64,000 nt of DNA from Clonostachys chloroleuca (taxonomy: Eukaryota; Ascomycota; Sordariomycetes; Hypocreales; Bionectriaceae), in assembly GCA_037952775.1 (NCBI GenBank), contig JBANAY010000004.1, positions 372,001-436,000 of the forward strand. Direction: 5' to 3'. This document shows, one piece after another, positions 1-11,872 of this stretch. The position numbers and the translations under genes are program-made. Every line of letters begins with the position of its first letter. Within the stretch, counting starts at the first letter, position 1. The notes beneath the pieces were generated by a model. It had not been told where the DNA came from. It saw nothing but the letters and a program-made list of their open reading frames with translations, and did no database searches.

Positions 1-151
1 GCCCGCCTGAAGCCACTAGCCTTATTTCGATACGCCATAAACTAAGAAAAATCATCTTGGGGACTGTTTCGTTCGCATCGTCAAATTTTCACTTTCATTT
101 TCTAGAGTTCAACGGATCAGACTTCGCTCGCTTGTTCGACAAACCGTTACG

Positions 152-1308
152 ATGCCTCCAAAGAAGGGTGACAAAAATGCTGGTGGCGGTGGGAAGAAGC
201 CCTCGGCCTCCAAGCTGGTGGAGGACCGGACATTTGGAATGAAAAACAAAAAGGGAGCTGCTGCTCAAAAGCAGATTGACCAGATGACGAGGAACCTCAA
301 GTCTGGAGGTTCGGCCGAGGAGAAGAAAAAGGCCGCCGAAAAGGCACAAAGAGAGAAGGAGAAGAAGGCCGCCGAGGACGCTCGACGAGAAACGGAGGCT
401 CTCCTCAACCGTCCAGCCCAAATCCAGAAAGTCCCCTTTGGTGTTGACCCTAAGACGGTTGTGTGCATTTTCTACAAAAAAGGCAACTGTGAGAAGGGAA
501 AGAAGTGCAAGTTCGCACACGACCTATCAATCGAACGCAAAACCGAAAAGGCGAACCTATACACAGATAAAAGAGGGGAGGAGGATGAGAACAAGAAACA
601 GGAGACATCTGCCGACTGGGATGAGGAACAACTGCGGAAGGTCGTTCTGTCTAAGAAGGGTAACCAACGGACAACGACGGAGAAAGTGTGCAAATTCTTC
701 ATTTCAGCGATTGAGGATGGAAAGTACGGATGGTTCTGGATCTGCCCTAACGGGGGAGATAAATGCATGTACAAGCATGCACTTCCACCTGGGTGAGTCA
801 TCAGACGACCTTCAACCGGGTTCACTGGTTGGATCAGAGAAAGCACATACACTAACAATACTGTAGTTTCATTCTCAAGACAAAAGAGCAGCGGGCTGCA
901 GAGAAGGCACTTCTCGATAAGTCGCCGCTCAAGACGTTGACGTTGGAAGACTTCCTGGAATCAGAACGCCATAAGCTGACCGGAACTCTCACCCCGGTCA
1001 CCCCAGAGTCTTTCGCTAAGTGGAAGAAAGAGCGTCTTGACAAGAAGGCTGCTGAAGAGCAAGCTCGAAAGGCCAAGGAAAACACTGGTCGCTCTCTGTT
1101 TGAGAGTGGCAAGTGGCGGGATGAAGATGAGTCGGATGCTGATGATGACGACGACGACGTATGGAATCTGGAGAAGTTGAGGAAGGAGACAGAGGCACTC
1201 CGCCAGAAGAAGGAGGATGAGCGCCTTCTCCAGTCACACAACGGCGAAGTAGCGCCAACGCCAACTGAGCCAGCTGCTGAAGGCGAGGCAGAAGCATCGG
1301 CATCTTGA
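152..1308 (+). CDS. TMA46: Tma46/DFRP1-type CCCH zinc-finger protein, translation factor partner of DRG/Rbg GTPase
   Basis: Two exons, 152-792 and 867-1308, give 360 aa; the intron has a GTGAGT donor and a CTGTAG acceptor, and joining restores the frame. The protein has a Lys/Ala/Glu-rich N-terminus (MPPKKGDK...), then two CCCH fingers: one with C-x7-C-x5-C-x3-H spacing starting near residue 110, the second near residue 180 ending CMYKH. The second exon continues with the DFRP-type stretch LKTLTLEDFLESERHKL and an acidic Asp-rich tail. This order matches yeast Tma46 and animal ZC3H15/DFRP1, which bind and stabilise the Rbg1/DRG1 GTPase on translating ribosomes in the cytoplasm. The ATG at 152 is the first in the frame and begins the conserved MPPKK motif. 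Family assignment is from recognised motifs; the GTPase partner is inferred from homologs. Confidence 0.9.
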
Positions 1309-2852
1309 GCCACTTCACTGTGATGGTTATGGTGGCCTAATGAACATGTGGGAGCGCTCTTTGGTGAAGGCTAATAGGCTACCCAGTGGCTATCTTGAAC
1401 ATAGATTAGACTCACTTATAGGCACGCAGGTCTGTAAGGTTTGCAGTCGTCTGTTTCTCTGATGGTGGAACACATCCACCTCTGGTCCCTGGTAGTAAGG
1501 ACTCAACACTACGGTCCCTCTGGACCTTTTACGACAGTTGAGAGCCAAGCACTAAATACAACGTGCCCTCGGTTGGCTTCCAGTCTATTGTATTATTCAC
1601 ATGACGGAATGGTCCGTGCACAGGCGGACTTGTGGTAAAAAGAATATTGGGACAGCGACGATACAGTTGCTGAATTGGGGCTATCTCTGAGCATTTCATC
1701 TGGACGGGCTTGTTGGAGCTTGCAATTGAATCCATGGGAGACATGAATGTAAAAGAGGAGTTGAACGCATATAGCATTATCGAAACATTGGACGGGTTGC
1801 ATATTGCAGATCCCTTTGGGCGGGGCTATCCCTCCATGGCCGATGGCTGCTTATCCTCAGCAGTGATCTCATAGTGGTGCTGTCACAACGGCGGATTGGG
1901 AAAGATCTGTCTGGCTTGCGAGGTATGTGCTGCCGCTGCGTCTAGTTGTGGGAAGAGATGGCACATCAATGTAATCTGTCGTATTGCTGCTCGTTCACAG
2001 GTACGCGACAGGAACTAGCGAAGCACATGCTTTGGGCACACCAGTGATACCGACACATGGCGACAGCGGGCCGGATAGCGCACTAGCACCCGATCGGCGG
2101 CGTGGGAACATGTTTGCCGATGCTCGCTATCCGGGTGCTGCCCACCGCAGTGAGCCCGTTCTGTGGTGAGTCAGTTCTAGGCCAGCCGGTGTCTATCGTA
2201 GCACCAGACCTGCCTGGAACCTTGGCCGTTCGGCGAGCCGTGGACGTGCTGTTGCGTGCTGAGGCCCCGCGGCACAGTGGCGTGGGTACGGCAGATGGCC
2301 TCGTCCGGGGGCTTCTGGTTGGTGGGCGGCACCACTGCTCGGTGGAGGGGAGTGGAGGGAGGGGGCTTTTGGGGGATACAGCCGAAAGACCCTGTAATTA
2401 AGCTCTACCAAACTCCAACGGGGTCAGTCGTCCCCAACACCATGGGTCGTATCCTCTCTCACATTCACTCATGCCCGTCCATATCGACCTGGAATTGCAT
2501 GACCTAGACGAACGGCTGTTCATTCATCCCAGAGCAGCCTAGCCTGACTCCGATTGGCCTCGCCCTGCTTCCTTTTCCGTCCTTCTGCTGTCGTGGAGCT
2601 GGGTGTTTGTGGATTGGATTGGATCATCCTCCCTCGCCGATCGGTGCCATCTCGTTCCCCCGCCCCAAACCACTACATTGACCGGATTCCCAAGGCACCG
2701 GCATACCCACTGCACTGCGAAACGAACGAGACTGGGAGAGGCCCTTTATGGACCATCGGCGCTTGACGACTGGCCGTGCTGCGACCGCGCCCAGGACTCT
2801 GGTCTCTCGCGAGGCCTCAGTCTGAGGCGCTCCTGTTCCCTTGCCCTGAAGC
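1309..2852. other. Intergenic region between TMA46 and the mitochondrial carrier
   Basis: About 1.5 kb holding the 3' end of TMA46 and the presumed promoter and leader of the carrier. Short ORFs occur on both strands but none shows a recognisable protein, a splice pattern or consistent codon use. No repeat, tRNA-like T-arm or mobile-element end is visible. Confidence 0.6.
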
Positions 2853-4115
2853 ATGACTGCTGCAGAGGCCAGAATCGACCATCACCAACATGTCGCCCCA
2901 GCTCGTCCCGCGCCCGCTGCCATGAATCAGTCCGACTCCGGTGCGGGCAGCAGCCGCCGGCAAACCAACACTATTTCTACCGCCTTCGTGAAGCGGTATC
3001 GAACCGAGATCGCTGCCAGCTCCTCCAGCGTTCTCTCCACGCTCACGGCGTTCCCTCTCGACAGTGTCAAGACTCGCATGCAAACGTACCACTACAATGG
3101 ATTTCTGGACTGTGTCAGACACACATATCGCACGGAGCATTTGGGAGGGTTCTTTCGAGGTGAGTAGATGCGGCTGGCTTCACATGAAGTACTTCGCAGC
3201 AACAGGCCGATATCTTAACCCCTGCTACCTCTAGGTGTGACTGCGCCAATGGCGAGCATTGCTCTCGTTCGAACAACCTCCTTCTCCATCTACCAGCGTT
3301 CCAAATACAGCTACGCTGATTGGGTCAAACGCCACTCCGGTTTTGACATTATTGCACATGTCAACAAGCCCGGCTCATACCCCAACCTCTACTCAATTGC
3401 CTGCTTTGGCGCTGCGGGCGCCACAGCAGGATCCGCCATAACGTTCCTGGCATGTCCCTTTGAGCTCACCAAACTGAGCGCCCAAGTGTCCGTCCTGCTT
3501 GCAGAGCGGGCCGGCAACGACAAGCGAAGTCGTGCGGTGGCAGAAAGCTACCAGAACAAGGGCACCCTAAGAACGATGAGAAACATCATCAAGCACCGCG
3601 GAATTTTTGGCCTCTACACTGGCTTCGGCCTGCATCTCTGTATGTTGCGCTCCCGGGACCCTCTTTAACCTGCATTGCTGACATGTGACAGTGCGGGATA
3701 CCCTGGGGACTGCGATATACTTCATGGTCTACGAAAGTGGCAAGCATCTGGGGACTACTTTTAGCGGCGACAAGCCCGGCAGTAATAAGCTGGCTGTCGT
3801 GACGGCGGGTGGATTGTGCGGGCTTGTCTCGTGGGCTCTTATATGTACGTTGGCGTGATATCGGGCCCTGCCCCTCCCCCGGAACAATCGCTGACTTTGC
3901 TCGTACCAGACCCCATCGATTCAGCCAAGAGCATCTACCAAAGGAACGCCTTACTGCACTCGAAAGGAGAGAAGGTCCCTGCCCCGAAGATCGAATTCTT
4001 TAAGAAACACATGTACCGAGGTCTGGGGGTATCCATGAGCCGCTCGTGTGTCGTCAATGCCATCTTTTTCTCCTCCTTTGAATTCATCAAGAAAAACATC
4101 AAGTCGATGGACTAA
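2853..4115 (+). CDS. Mitochondrial carrier (SLC25 family), inner-membrane solute transporter
   Basis: Four exons, 2853-3159, 3235-3639, 3692-3844 and 3910-4115, join in frame to 356 aa. All three family repeats are visible through their P-x-[D/E]-x-x-[K/R] signatures: FPLDSVKTRMQ in repeat 1, CPFELTKLSAQ in repeat 2 and YPIDSAKSIYQ in repeat 3; the last is created only after removing the third intron (GTACGT donor, CCAG acceptor), which supports the model. Such proteins form six helices in the mitochondrial inner membrane and exchange metabolites. The N-terminal 40 residues are Ala/His/Ser-rich and not part of the repeats, so translation might instead begin at the second ATG (2922). The substrate cannot be told from sequence alone; carnitine/amino-acid-like carriers are possible relatives. 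No linked metabolic genes point to a substrate. Confidence 0.88.
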
Positions 4116-4766
4116 CAGCACAAAACTGTAATATACGGTTCCCAGGAACGAACAGAGAAGGCTTGGAATAAAGCCGGCTTTCATGTGAATTGCGTCTGTG
4201 CGTCTCACATTGAACGGAAGGGGGGTCTCAGGCATGACTGGAGGCATATCGAGCACGAACGGGCTGTAGTGATGGTTGTCGGTTGGTCAGCCATGCATAC
4301 TGGCTGAGTTGGCGTTTTTGGACTTCCATCAGTGCTTGCTTTTATTTTCCGGTGTTTATCTCACTCAGGAAATACGTCCATTTTTTCCCCCGACTGCAGT
4401 CCTTTGAAAGGTTCTGGGTCATTATCATCTATCAGGCCATGGTACATTGGAATTGTAGGCCAACATCAAGCATACTAGGTACAGGAAAGCATTAAATACG
4501 AACCAGTCAAGTCTTGTTAACAACATTGACATTTGCACCATCTTCTAGTGGTGTATCCAAATATATCGCGGATTGCCACTTTGGCAAGACTAATTGAAAC
4601 CACCAGGAAGTCAACCATATATAGCTGGGTGACGGGCATGATGCCCGCCCATCATTCCCTTCATCAATCATTTCGTAGCTAGTTCGTCTCCTCATTATGC
4701 GAACCGTCTATGACTTGTAGGCATTTTTATCTCTTAATATTTTCCAGTAAATCGCGAGATCTCCTT
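4116..4766. other. Convergent intergenic region, carrier 3' end and AT-hook gene 3' end
   Basis: The two genes point toward each other, so this 650-bp AT-leaning stretch should contain both 3' UTRs and polyadenylation sites. I see no gene or repeat in it. Confidence 0.6.
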
Positions 4767-6437
4767 CTATTTGATGTCCTTTCGCACAATCTTTAATAAG
4801 GGAGCAACCCTCGATCTCTTGCTGAGTCCCACACGGTAACTAGCCTTGGTCGGGATCCCAGGACTGAACAGAGACTTGGCCGGGGAAGCTGTGACCTGCT
4901 TTCCCCTCGACTGTTGTTCTAGAGGTTTCTCATCATTGTTTGACTTTGTCTCCGCCTTCTCAAGCTCTAGTTCTTCAGAATGTGCAGCCCCCTTTTTATC
5001 AGCTGTATCCGGCACATCCATTCCCGCTGGCTCTATTTCCACAGCGCAGTCCGCTTTTATATCCTCGTTCTTGCACTCTTCCGTAGCGCTTTGCCCCTCT
5101 TCGGGATCTTGTTTCGAGATATCGGGGCTCTCTGAAGCTTTCTTTTTGGCCTTCGTTTTTACGGGTTTAACATCTTGAACCTCATTAGTATCCGCTGCCT
5201 TGGGTCCAGTCCCCTGCTGATCCGATTTCTTCGGCCGCCCGCGTTTCTTTTTGGCCCCTGAGATCGGTGTGGCCTCCTTATTCGATTCAATGATTTCAGA
5301 GCCATTTGCTTCAGCCGTGGCCTTCTGCGCTGGCTCCTTTTTGGGCCGACCTCTCTTCTTCTTCTTCTTGGGCTGCGCAAATGAGTCCTCAAATTCTGAT
5401 TCATTCTCCTCCTCGTTTCGAGTAAATGTTGTCACGGGCTCAGCCGCCAACTCGTCCTGGCCGTACGATGCTACTGGCTTCTCCATTATGGGTGCCGGAT
5501 GTAGAATTGCCGGAGGAGAGGCAGCTTCAGGGGGAGGAGCAGTACCGACCAGTGGGGGCAACTCTCTCTCCTGGTTGTCCACGTGATCTGGTGTATTGAA
5601 TGTCAATACCCTCTGAGGACCCGGCTCTGAAAAGTCTAGATTCTGGCTTCTGGAAGGCACGAACTGGCTCCTGGGCGTGTTAATGTTAGTGGCCGACCCG
5701 CTGGACCGTTCGAACGCGCCGATCTGGCGTGGGAGCGCCGGCCCTTGGTCCTGGCTGAGTAGGTCGCTGGACTGCGGATCGACTCTGTGATACTCCATCT
5801 TTTGGTTGTTAGTCAAAGGATTCGGGGCCACGACCAGCCTGCTGGGGAGCGGGAGCGTTGGCGGGAACATGCTGGACTGGTCCGGCGCGGGCCTCTGAGA
5901 CTCTGGCTCGTCGTGTGGCATGCTTTGGGCGAGAGGGTCCTGGCTTGGGATCTCCTCAGGCGCATTGTGATGGTTGAGCCTCCTTTTCTTCCCCCTCCTA
6001 CTCCCACCCTCGTCGTCAACAACATCGGTACCATTCCTGGTTGGAGAAGCATTGCTCGTTCCACTAGAAACGCGGTTCTTCTTGGATTGGAAACCTATCA
6101 TCTTAGGAGGCTTCTCCGGAGAGCTGGGTATCTCCCAGGGATCTGGCTCTTCCGCCATCGGTTCAGCAACCCTTGGGTCTGGCTGGTTGCCCCTGTCGAA
6201 AAAATCGTGGCTCAGCTCGTCTTCCTCGCCGTAGCGATTTAGCTCAGCGGCCTGCAGAGGATCTATGGCAGCCTGGAAGTGCTCATTGAACACATTCTTG
6301 AAGAAGGAGGGATCTGTAGAATCTGAAGCACCAGCCAACTCAACGTGACCCTCAATTGGGGACTCTATGTGGTTGAAGGGTGGAGAGTGAACCTCATCAT
6401 CATCCCCATCTGAGTCAGCAATGACGATTGGATCCAT
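4767..6437 (-). CDS. AT-hook DNA-binding protein, acidic and largely disordered
   Basis: Intronless, 556 aa if translation starts at the ATG at 6437 (MDPIVIADSDGDDD). An in-frame ATG at 6488 would add 17 hydrophobic/Cys residues that look like leader rather than protein, so I prefer the inner one. Two AT-hook cores, RGRPKK, lie near residues 357 and 395, each flanked by Lys runs; such hooks insert into the minor groove of AT-rich DNA. The rest is Ser/Pro/Glu-rich and low in hydrophobics, and no enzymatic fold is seen. The last 30 residues contain a distinct basic motif (YRVGLSKRSRVAPLLK) that appears structured and may be a conserved interaction site. Probably a nuclear chromatin-associated protein. 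I do not recognise a named yeast ortholog. Confidence 0.8.
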   Translation of the reverse strand: MDPIVIADSDGDDDEVHSPPFNHIESPIEGHVELAGASDSTDPSFFKNVFNEHFQAAIDPLQAAELNRYGEEDELSHDFFDRGNQPDPRVAEPMAEEPDPWEIPSSPEKPPKMIGFQSKKNRVSSGTSNASPTRNGTDVVDDEGGSRRGKKRRLNHHNAPEEIPSQDPLAQSMPHDEPESQRPAPDQSSMFPPTLPLPSRLVVAPNPLTNNQKMEYHRVDPQSSDLLSQDQGPALPRQIGAFERSSGSATNINTPRSQFVPSRSQNLDFSEPGPQRVLTFNTPDHVDNQERELPPLVGTAPPPEAASPPAILHPAPIMEKPVASYGQDELAAEPVTTFTRNEEENESEFEDSFAQPKKKKKRGRPKKEPAQKATAEANGSEIIESNKEATPISGAKKKRGRPKKSDQQGTGPKAADTNEVQDVKPVKTKAKKKASESPDISKQDPEEGQSATEECKNEDIKADCAVEIEPAGMDVPDTADKKGAAHSEELELEKAETKSNNDEKPLEQQSRGKQVTASPAKSLFSPGIPTKASYRVGLSKRSRVAPLLKIVRKDIK

Positions 6438-7201
6438 TTTCAACTGAAGACCGCATGTTTCTGAAGAACAAGAGACCAAAAGAAGCACTTCCTTGGAGGA
6501 TGCCTTTTCGTTGGCTTGTGATTACCTAGACAATGACGGGCAGTTGTGAGGCGGACGTGTCTGCTGCGAGGGTGGGACGCGTGCCAAAACGCGAAGTCAC
6601 GTGAACCCTCTCTTAAGCAAGCCGCAAGAGAAATCAGACACCTAATGGAAGATTAGTTATAAAGACTACCTACTTTCTACAATAGATAGAGAATTTCAGT
6701 CGTATACAATGACAATACACATCGTATTATCTCAGAAGTGTGTATTATTATCACTTAATTATCTAACAATACCGGTCGCAGACTCGAAAATAAGCAGCAT
6801 AATGTTTGAGTGTTGACGCCCCCACTTGGCAGGGTACAAAGTCTACCTACATAGGTAGGAAATTGATTAAAATCCATCAGTTTGCAAGGACATTCACATT
6901 ATAGTTCGAGGCGAAGGACTTTTTTCTTTCTTGAATTCTCAGGCCAGTGGCCGAATATTGTTAAATTGTATTGAATCTTAAGTTATTCGTTCATTATTCA
7001 TCTTATGTTGAATGCGAGCCCCCCGGCTCTAAGTTCATCCATGCTAAACTTTTTTGATATGCAGTAAGTAAAATCCCCTATCCAGGCCCAAACGCCGATG
7101 TTGAAATCGTAGCTGACCGATGGCAGCCTCCATCGTATAGCACAAAGTTATCACAACTCTTCACACACAACGCCACTCCCCGTCACACTCGCAGTAACCA
7201 T
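6438..7201. other. Intergenic region between AT-hook gene promoter and MET6 3' end
   Basis: The first 200 bp upstream of the AT-hook gene carry a CACGTG box (see separate entry). From about 6640 to 7060 the DNA is clearly more AT-rich than its surroundings and includes a TACCTACATAGGTAGG imperfect palindrome near 6844. No gene seen. Confidence 0.55.
6598..6603. promoter_or_regulatory. CACGTG E-box (GTCACGTG context) upstream of the AT-hook gene
   Basis: The palindrome CACGTG sits about 160 bp upstream of the ATG at 6437 and reads GTCACGTG, matching the RTCACGTG consensus of Cbf1-type bHLH factors. Seen in sequence; function is inferred. Confidence 0.4.
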
Positions 7202-9651
7202 TTATTTGGAGTACTGGGCACGGAAAGCCTTGGCGGCGTTGACAAGGTTGACGAGAGCCTCCTTGGTCTCCTTCCACTGGCGGGTCTTGAGACCGCAGTC
7301 AGGGTCGATCCAGAGCTGCTCAGGCTTGAGGTGAGCAAGCATTTCCTGGATGCGGTCCTTGATCTCCTGCTCGCTGGGAACACGAGGGGAGTGGATGTCG
7401 TAGACACCAGGGCCAATGTGGCGAGGGTAAGCCTCGTCGACGAAGACCTTGAGGAGCTTGGCATCAGACTTGCTGTTCTCGATAGAGAGAACATCAGCGT
7501 CAAGAGCAGCAATAGCATGGAAGAAGTCCTGGAACTCAGAGTAGCAGAAGTGAGAGTGGATCTGAGTGTCGTCCTCGACACCAGCAGTGCTGAGTCTGAA
7601 AGCCTTGACGGCCCAGTCGAGGTAGGCAGTACGCTCCTTGCCGGCGCGGAGAGGGAGACCCTCACGGAGAGCAGGCTCATCGACCTGGATGACACCGACA
7701 CCGGCGTTCTGGAGGTCAACAACCTCGTCACGGAGAGCAAGAGCAAGCTGCTCAGCCTGGACGGACTGGTGGACATCGTCACGAGGGAAAGACCATCGGA
7801 GGCAGGTGACGGGGCCAGTGAGCATACCCTTCATGGGCTTCTTAGAAATTGAGACAGCGTACTTAGACTCCTTGACAGTCATAGGAGCAGGTCGGGAGAT
7901 GTCACCGACAATGATAGGGGGACGGACACAGCGAGATCCGTAAGACTGGACCCAGGCGTGGGTGGTGAAGGTGTAGCCGTTCAGGCGCTCACCGAAGAAC
8001 TGAACCATGTCGTTACGCTCGGGCTCACCGTGGACAAAGACATCAAGGTCAAGCTCCTCCTGGATCTTGACGTTCTCCTCAATCTCCTTCTCGATGAACT
8101 TGTCGTACTCAGCCTCGGTGATTTCACCCTTGGTGAAGCGGTTACGCTGGAGACGGATCTCCTTGGTCTGAGGGAAGGAACCAATAGTAGTGGTAGGGAA
8201 GAGGGGAAGGTTGAGCTTCTTCTGCTGAAGAGAAATTCTGGTGGGGAACTCAGACTTGCGCTTGTAGTCAGCCTCGGTGACCTTGGACTGGCGGTCCTTA
8301 ACCTTGGGGTCGTTGGTGCGGCTGGAAGAGGCACGAGCCTGGAGAGACTTGGCGTTGGCCTCGAGCTGCTCGCGGACAGCAGCAGGGCCCTCAGTGACGG
8401 CCTTGGCAATAGTGGCGATCTCAACAGCCTTCTCGGAGGCGAAAGAGAACCAGTCGGCAATTTCAGCGTCGAGCTTCTTCTCGCTAGCGAGAGTGTGGGG
8501 AGTGTGGAGGAGAGAGCTGGAGGTGGCGGCGATGACACGGTCCTTGCCGAGCTTCTGAACAGCAGTCTCGACGGTCTCAATAGCACGCTTGAAGTTGGTC
8601 TTCCAGATGTTACGGCCGTCGACAACACCGGCAGAGAGGATAGTCTTGGGGCCCAGAGCGCCAATCACCTCATCGAGCTGCTCGGGGTTACGGACAAGGT
8701 CGACGTGGACGGCGTAGACGTCCTTGGGGAGAACATCCAAGTTGTGGACGATGTCACCGAAGTAGGTGGTGAAGACGAGCTTGGGGATCTTGTCGCCGAG
8801 GCTGGCGAACTTCTCGTAAGCAGGCTTGAAGGCAGCCTTGGACTTGGCAGGGAGATCGAAGACCAGAGTGGGCTCGTCAATCTGGACGGTCTCGGCACCA
8901 GCCTCCTTGAGCTTGACAAGAAGCTGCTCATAGACGGGCAGAAGAGCATCGAGAAGGTCAATGGGGTCGACGGTCTGGTCACGGTCGGCCTTTCCAAGGT
9001 GGAGGAAAGAGACGGGACCGACGAGAACGGGGCGGGTCTTGATGCCAGCTTCCTTGGCCTCGTTGAAAGCAGCAACAGCCTTGGGCTCGTCAGCGAGCTT
9101 GAAGGTCTGGCCGTTCTGAAGAGTGGGCTTGACGTAGTGGTAGTTGGAGTCAAACCACTTGACCATCTCCAAGCTAGGAACGTCAATACCGTTCTTCTGG
9201 TGGCCACGGCCCATGGCGAAGTACTGGTCGACGAGGTCAAGACCATCCTTGGTGTAGCGGGGAGGGACGGCCTATAGAGGAGGGTCAATTGCTGCTCAAT
9301 ATGAAGCTTATGGGGGCTCTCAAGCCTAGGGGGTATACGCACACCAAAGTCCTGGATGTGGTTCAGGACGTGGTCGTACAGGGCGAAGTCATTGCTGGGG
9401 ATGACATCAACACCGGCATCCTGCTGGATCTTCCAGTGAGCAAGGCGGAGTCGCTTGGCCTCGGCGAGGAGATCGGCCTGGGAGATCTTTCCGCCCCAGT
9501 CTAGGGAAGGTAATTGTTAGTATGGGCATCTCCATCTGCTTCATGCAGAGCTCGACGAGCAGCTTGGGGTCGACTCACAAGCTTCGGTGGCCTTCTTCAG
9601 GTCACGGTTCACACCCATGCGGGGGAAACCGAGAATGGCTGATTGAACCAT
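7202..9651 (-). CDS. MET6: Cobalamin-independent methionine synthase
   Basis: Three exons (9579-9651, 9343-9500 and 7202-9271 on the minus strand) give 766 aa, the usual length for this enzyme. The start MVQSAILGFPRMGVNRDLKK is diagnostic of the N-terminal (beta-alpha)8 barrel. In the C-terminal barrel the zinc-site motifs are present: HSHFCYSEF near residue 650 and DPDCGLKTR near residue 736. It transfers a methyl group from 5-methyltetrahydropteroyl-triglutamate to homocysteine to form methionine in the cytosol. Codon choice is strongly C-ending, unlike the neighbouring unrecognised gene, and suggests high expression; it also creates a long but meaningless antisense ORF. Both short introns lie in the first 230 coding bases. 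A CACGTG box and a probable leader intron lie upstream. Confidence 0.97.
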
Positions 9652-9680
9652 GTTGTCGGTTCTTGCTTAGCGTAGCAAGT

Positions 9681-9755
9681 CTAGAAGAGGTCGTGTGGTC
9701 AGCTCCAGCTCTGTGTCTTGGGATGGCGGGGTAGGTGAGAGAGGCACGAACGTAC
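9681..9755 (-). other. Probable intron in the 5' leader of MET6
   Basis: On the minus strand a GTACGT donor (9755-9750), a CTGAC branch-like sequence and a CTTCTAG acceptor (ending 9681) define a 75-nt intron 29 nt before the ATG. No upstream ATG occurs on this strand for at least 200 nt before the start codon, consistent with a clean leader. Inferred from splice signals only. Confidence 0.5.
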
Positions 9756-11872
9756 TGTGGCGGGGTAGAAGAAAGGGAAAAAGTGTGCTGGACGTCCTGC
9801 TACTAAAAACAGGAAGACAGGCACTCTTTATAGGAAGAAGAAGATGATACCCAAATCAAAGTCAATTGGGTAGCGAGGGTTTGGGGAGAAAAAAAAAAGA
9901 AGAGGAGAGAAAAGGTTGGGAGCAGTAGTGGCGGGAGGGGGAAGAAAAGGGCCCTCGAAAATGAAGGGTCTGCTAGTGACAAGTGAGAAAAGGCGCACCG
10001 AAAGCGGGGGAGGGGCACGCCTCAACACCTCAACCTGACGCACTCGCATGCACTGGCAGCATGCCGCGATTGGCCTGTGCTCGCGGTTAGGTTGTGTTGC
10101 AGTTGATGATGCCTGCGCTGCCAATTTCCACTGTGTGCAATTACCACCACGTGCTGAGTCCAGTGCAAGGCGAGATAACGTATTTCGGCTACTTTTAGTC
10201 AAAGAGCTTCGATTCACGCTCGTTGACTCGGGTCCCATTCGCACGGTACCTCGAAGGTACTTGGAGGGGCTCTCCCTGCCCGCTGCCTGGGCACCTGGAT
10301 CGGAGGTACTCTTGAATCACATCTACACGCTCTGGAGTATCTCACCGGTCTCCGTCTACCACAACCCCAAGTATCCTGCCCGTCTTACATCCCGCCCGAC
10401 ACGGTAATGAGCATGTTCTTCCCCGTCCATGTAGAATACCTCTTTGTAGAACCCAAGACGGATGACGAGCAGCTGATAGCAGCTCTTTTCTCTACTCGGG
10501 TAGGCCCCGGCATGTACCAATTGGTAAACTTTGTCCTCGGCCTGCTGCACACTACATGTACCATAGCTTTGGCGGTCAGTCGCTGCTGGGATGAAATGCA
10601 GCGAGCTGGCCATAAGGAGGAATTGAGAGCTCTGATCAAGCAACGCGGCTCTCTCGCACACTTTTCGGAGCAGTAGCTATGGAAACGAGCTCCATAATTA
10701 GATTGGCAACGATCAATGGCCAAAGTAGGCACTCGGGGGACCCATCAGAAGATTGCACCATCTTGGTCCCGGCTTTGACATGGGCTGTCTCACACCGGCA
10801 CCGGCTGCTGGCTCGATTGTTATCGCAGTTTTTTTTTCTCCCCTAATCCGCTGCCGCTTTCCGTACGAGGACAGGTGTTCTCCGTAGAACGCTTGCCGTA
10901 GTGTGAGCAAGCACTACCATCCTAGTAGTTTTGTTGAGAACAAACTCTTCAAATCAGACCAGCCTCTTCTTTTCCCCAATGCCAGATCCCTGTTCAACTT
11001 GGCATCCACTTGGCCCCGAGTGGCGATATCGTGACTGCTGTGGAAAACGAGGAATACAATTTGCAGAAGCGGCCATTCATTGAATTTAGAGATAATAAGC
11101 GCCCGGTCATTTTTTTTCTAGCACCACAAAAGCACAAGTGCTTCCTGACCCATCATTGGCGTAGATTTAAGCTCTCAGGTGCTTGGCACAGCTCTTAAAA
11201 TTGGCCGCTAGCTAGCAAGCTGGAGTTGTCTCCGTGTGCTTCCCGAACCTTTGGCAAATTTTGATGGGTTTAATCAAAGCAGTTACTAAAATTCTTCAGA
11301 AGGGATGGCTTCATTCATCGAAATTTCATGGTCTTTTGTTTCTTAGAGACGGGAGACAAATGCCTGATAGGCACCGGAAGCAGCAAGTCAAGGTCGTGAT
11401 AGGTACCTAGTTACATGGAGACAGAGATGCCACTTACATGCCCTTGAACTGCCAACCTCTATTGTGTTTCTGGTAACATTGACTGCCTCCAAATTCTCAA
11501 TAGCAGGTGCCTACCAGAACCAACGTACCTACCTAATACCTAATATGCCTACCCACGATCTACCTAGCTAACTGTCTGCCGGTTCCATGTGTCTAGCCCA
11601 TGGTACTTCTTACTTTAAAACCAAAGTTACACATTCACAGGATAAGGTAGGGATCAGCTACCAACATGGTCGCTCTTTCTTTAGATGACCTGTAAACTCC
11701 ATGGCCACAACAGGCAGGCCTCCAACTGACCACCTTTCTTAATTCTTCTACCGGAAGATCAATTCTCTCACAGCACCGGAAACCCTCCAATAATTGAAAT
11801 TGTCCTTCTTGGAAATGACCTTAGTTTTCTTGCTTCTCTGTTCCGCCTGGGCAAACAAAACCTAGAGTCTTC
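9756..11872. other. Intergenic region upstream of MET6 and of the unrecognised gene
   Basis: Divergent promoter region of about 2.1 kb. Near MET6 it is rich in purine runs on the plus strand (CT-rich on the MET6 strand, typical of strong fungal promoters). An 89-codon plus-strand ORF at 10407-10676 overlaps a 101-codon minus-strand ORF; neither is recognisable and I do not call either. From 11400 to 11590 several TACCTA/TAGGTA words occur. Confidence 0.5.
10148..10153. promoter_or_regulatory. CACGTG box about 500 bp upstream of MET6
   Basis: CACGTG is the core site of Cbf1, which controls methionine genes in yeasts. Here it lies within the MET6 upstream region, beyond the proposed leader intron. 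The flanks (CCACGTGC) do not match the full RTCACGTG consensus, so this is a candidate only. Confidence 0.35.

Noticed and set aside
7958..9277. 439-codon plus-strand ORF opposite MET6
   Set aside because: It is the antisense of MET6. The Leu/Val/Gly-rich product follows from the strong C-ending codon use of MET6, and no independent family motif is present.
10407..10676. 89-codon ORF between MET6 and the unrecognised gene
   Set aside because: It has one hydrophobic stretch, but an equally long ORF lies on the other strand and neither has motifs, splice sites or a distinct promoter.
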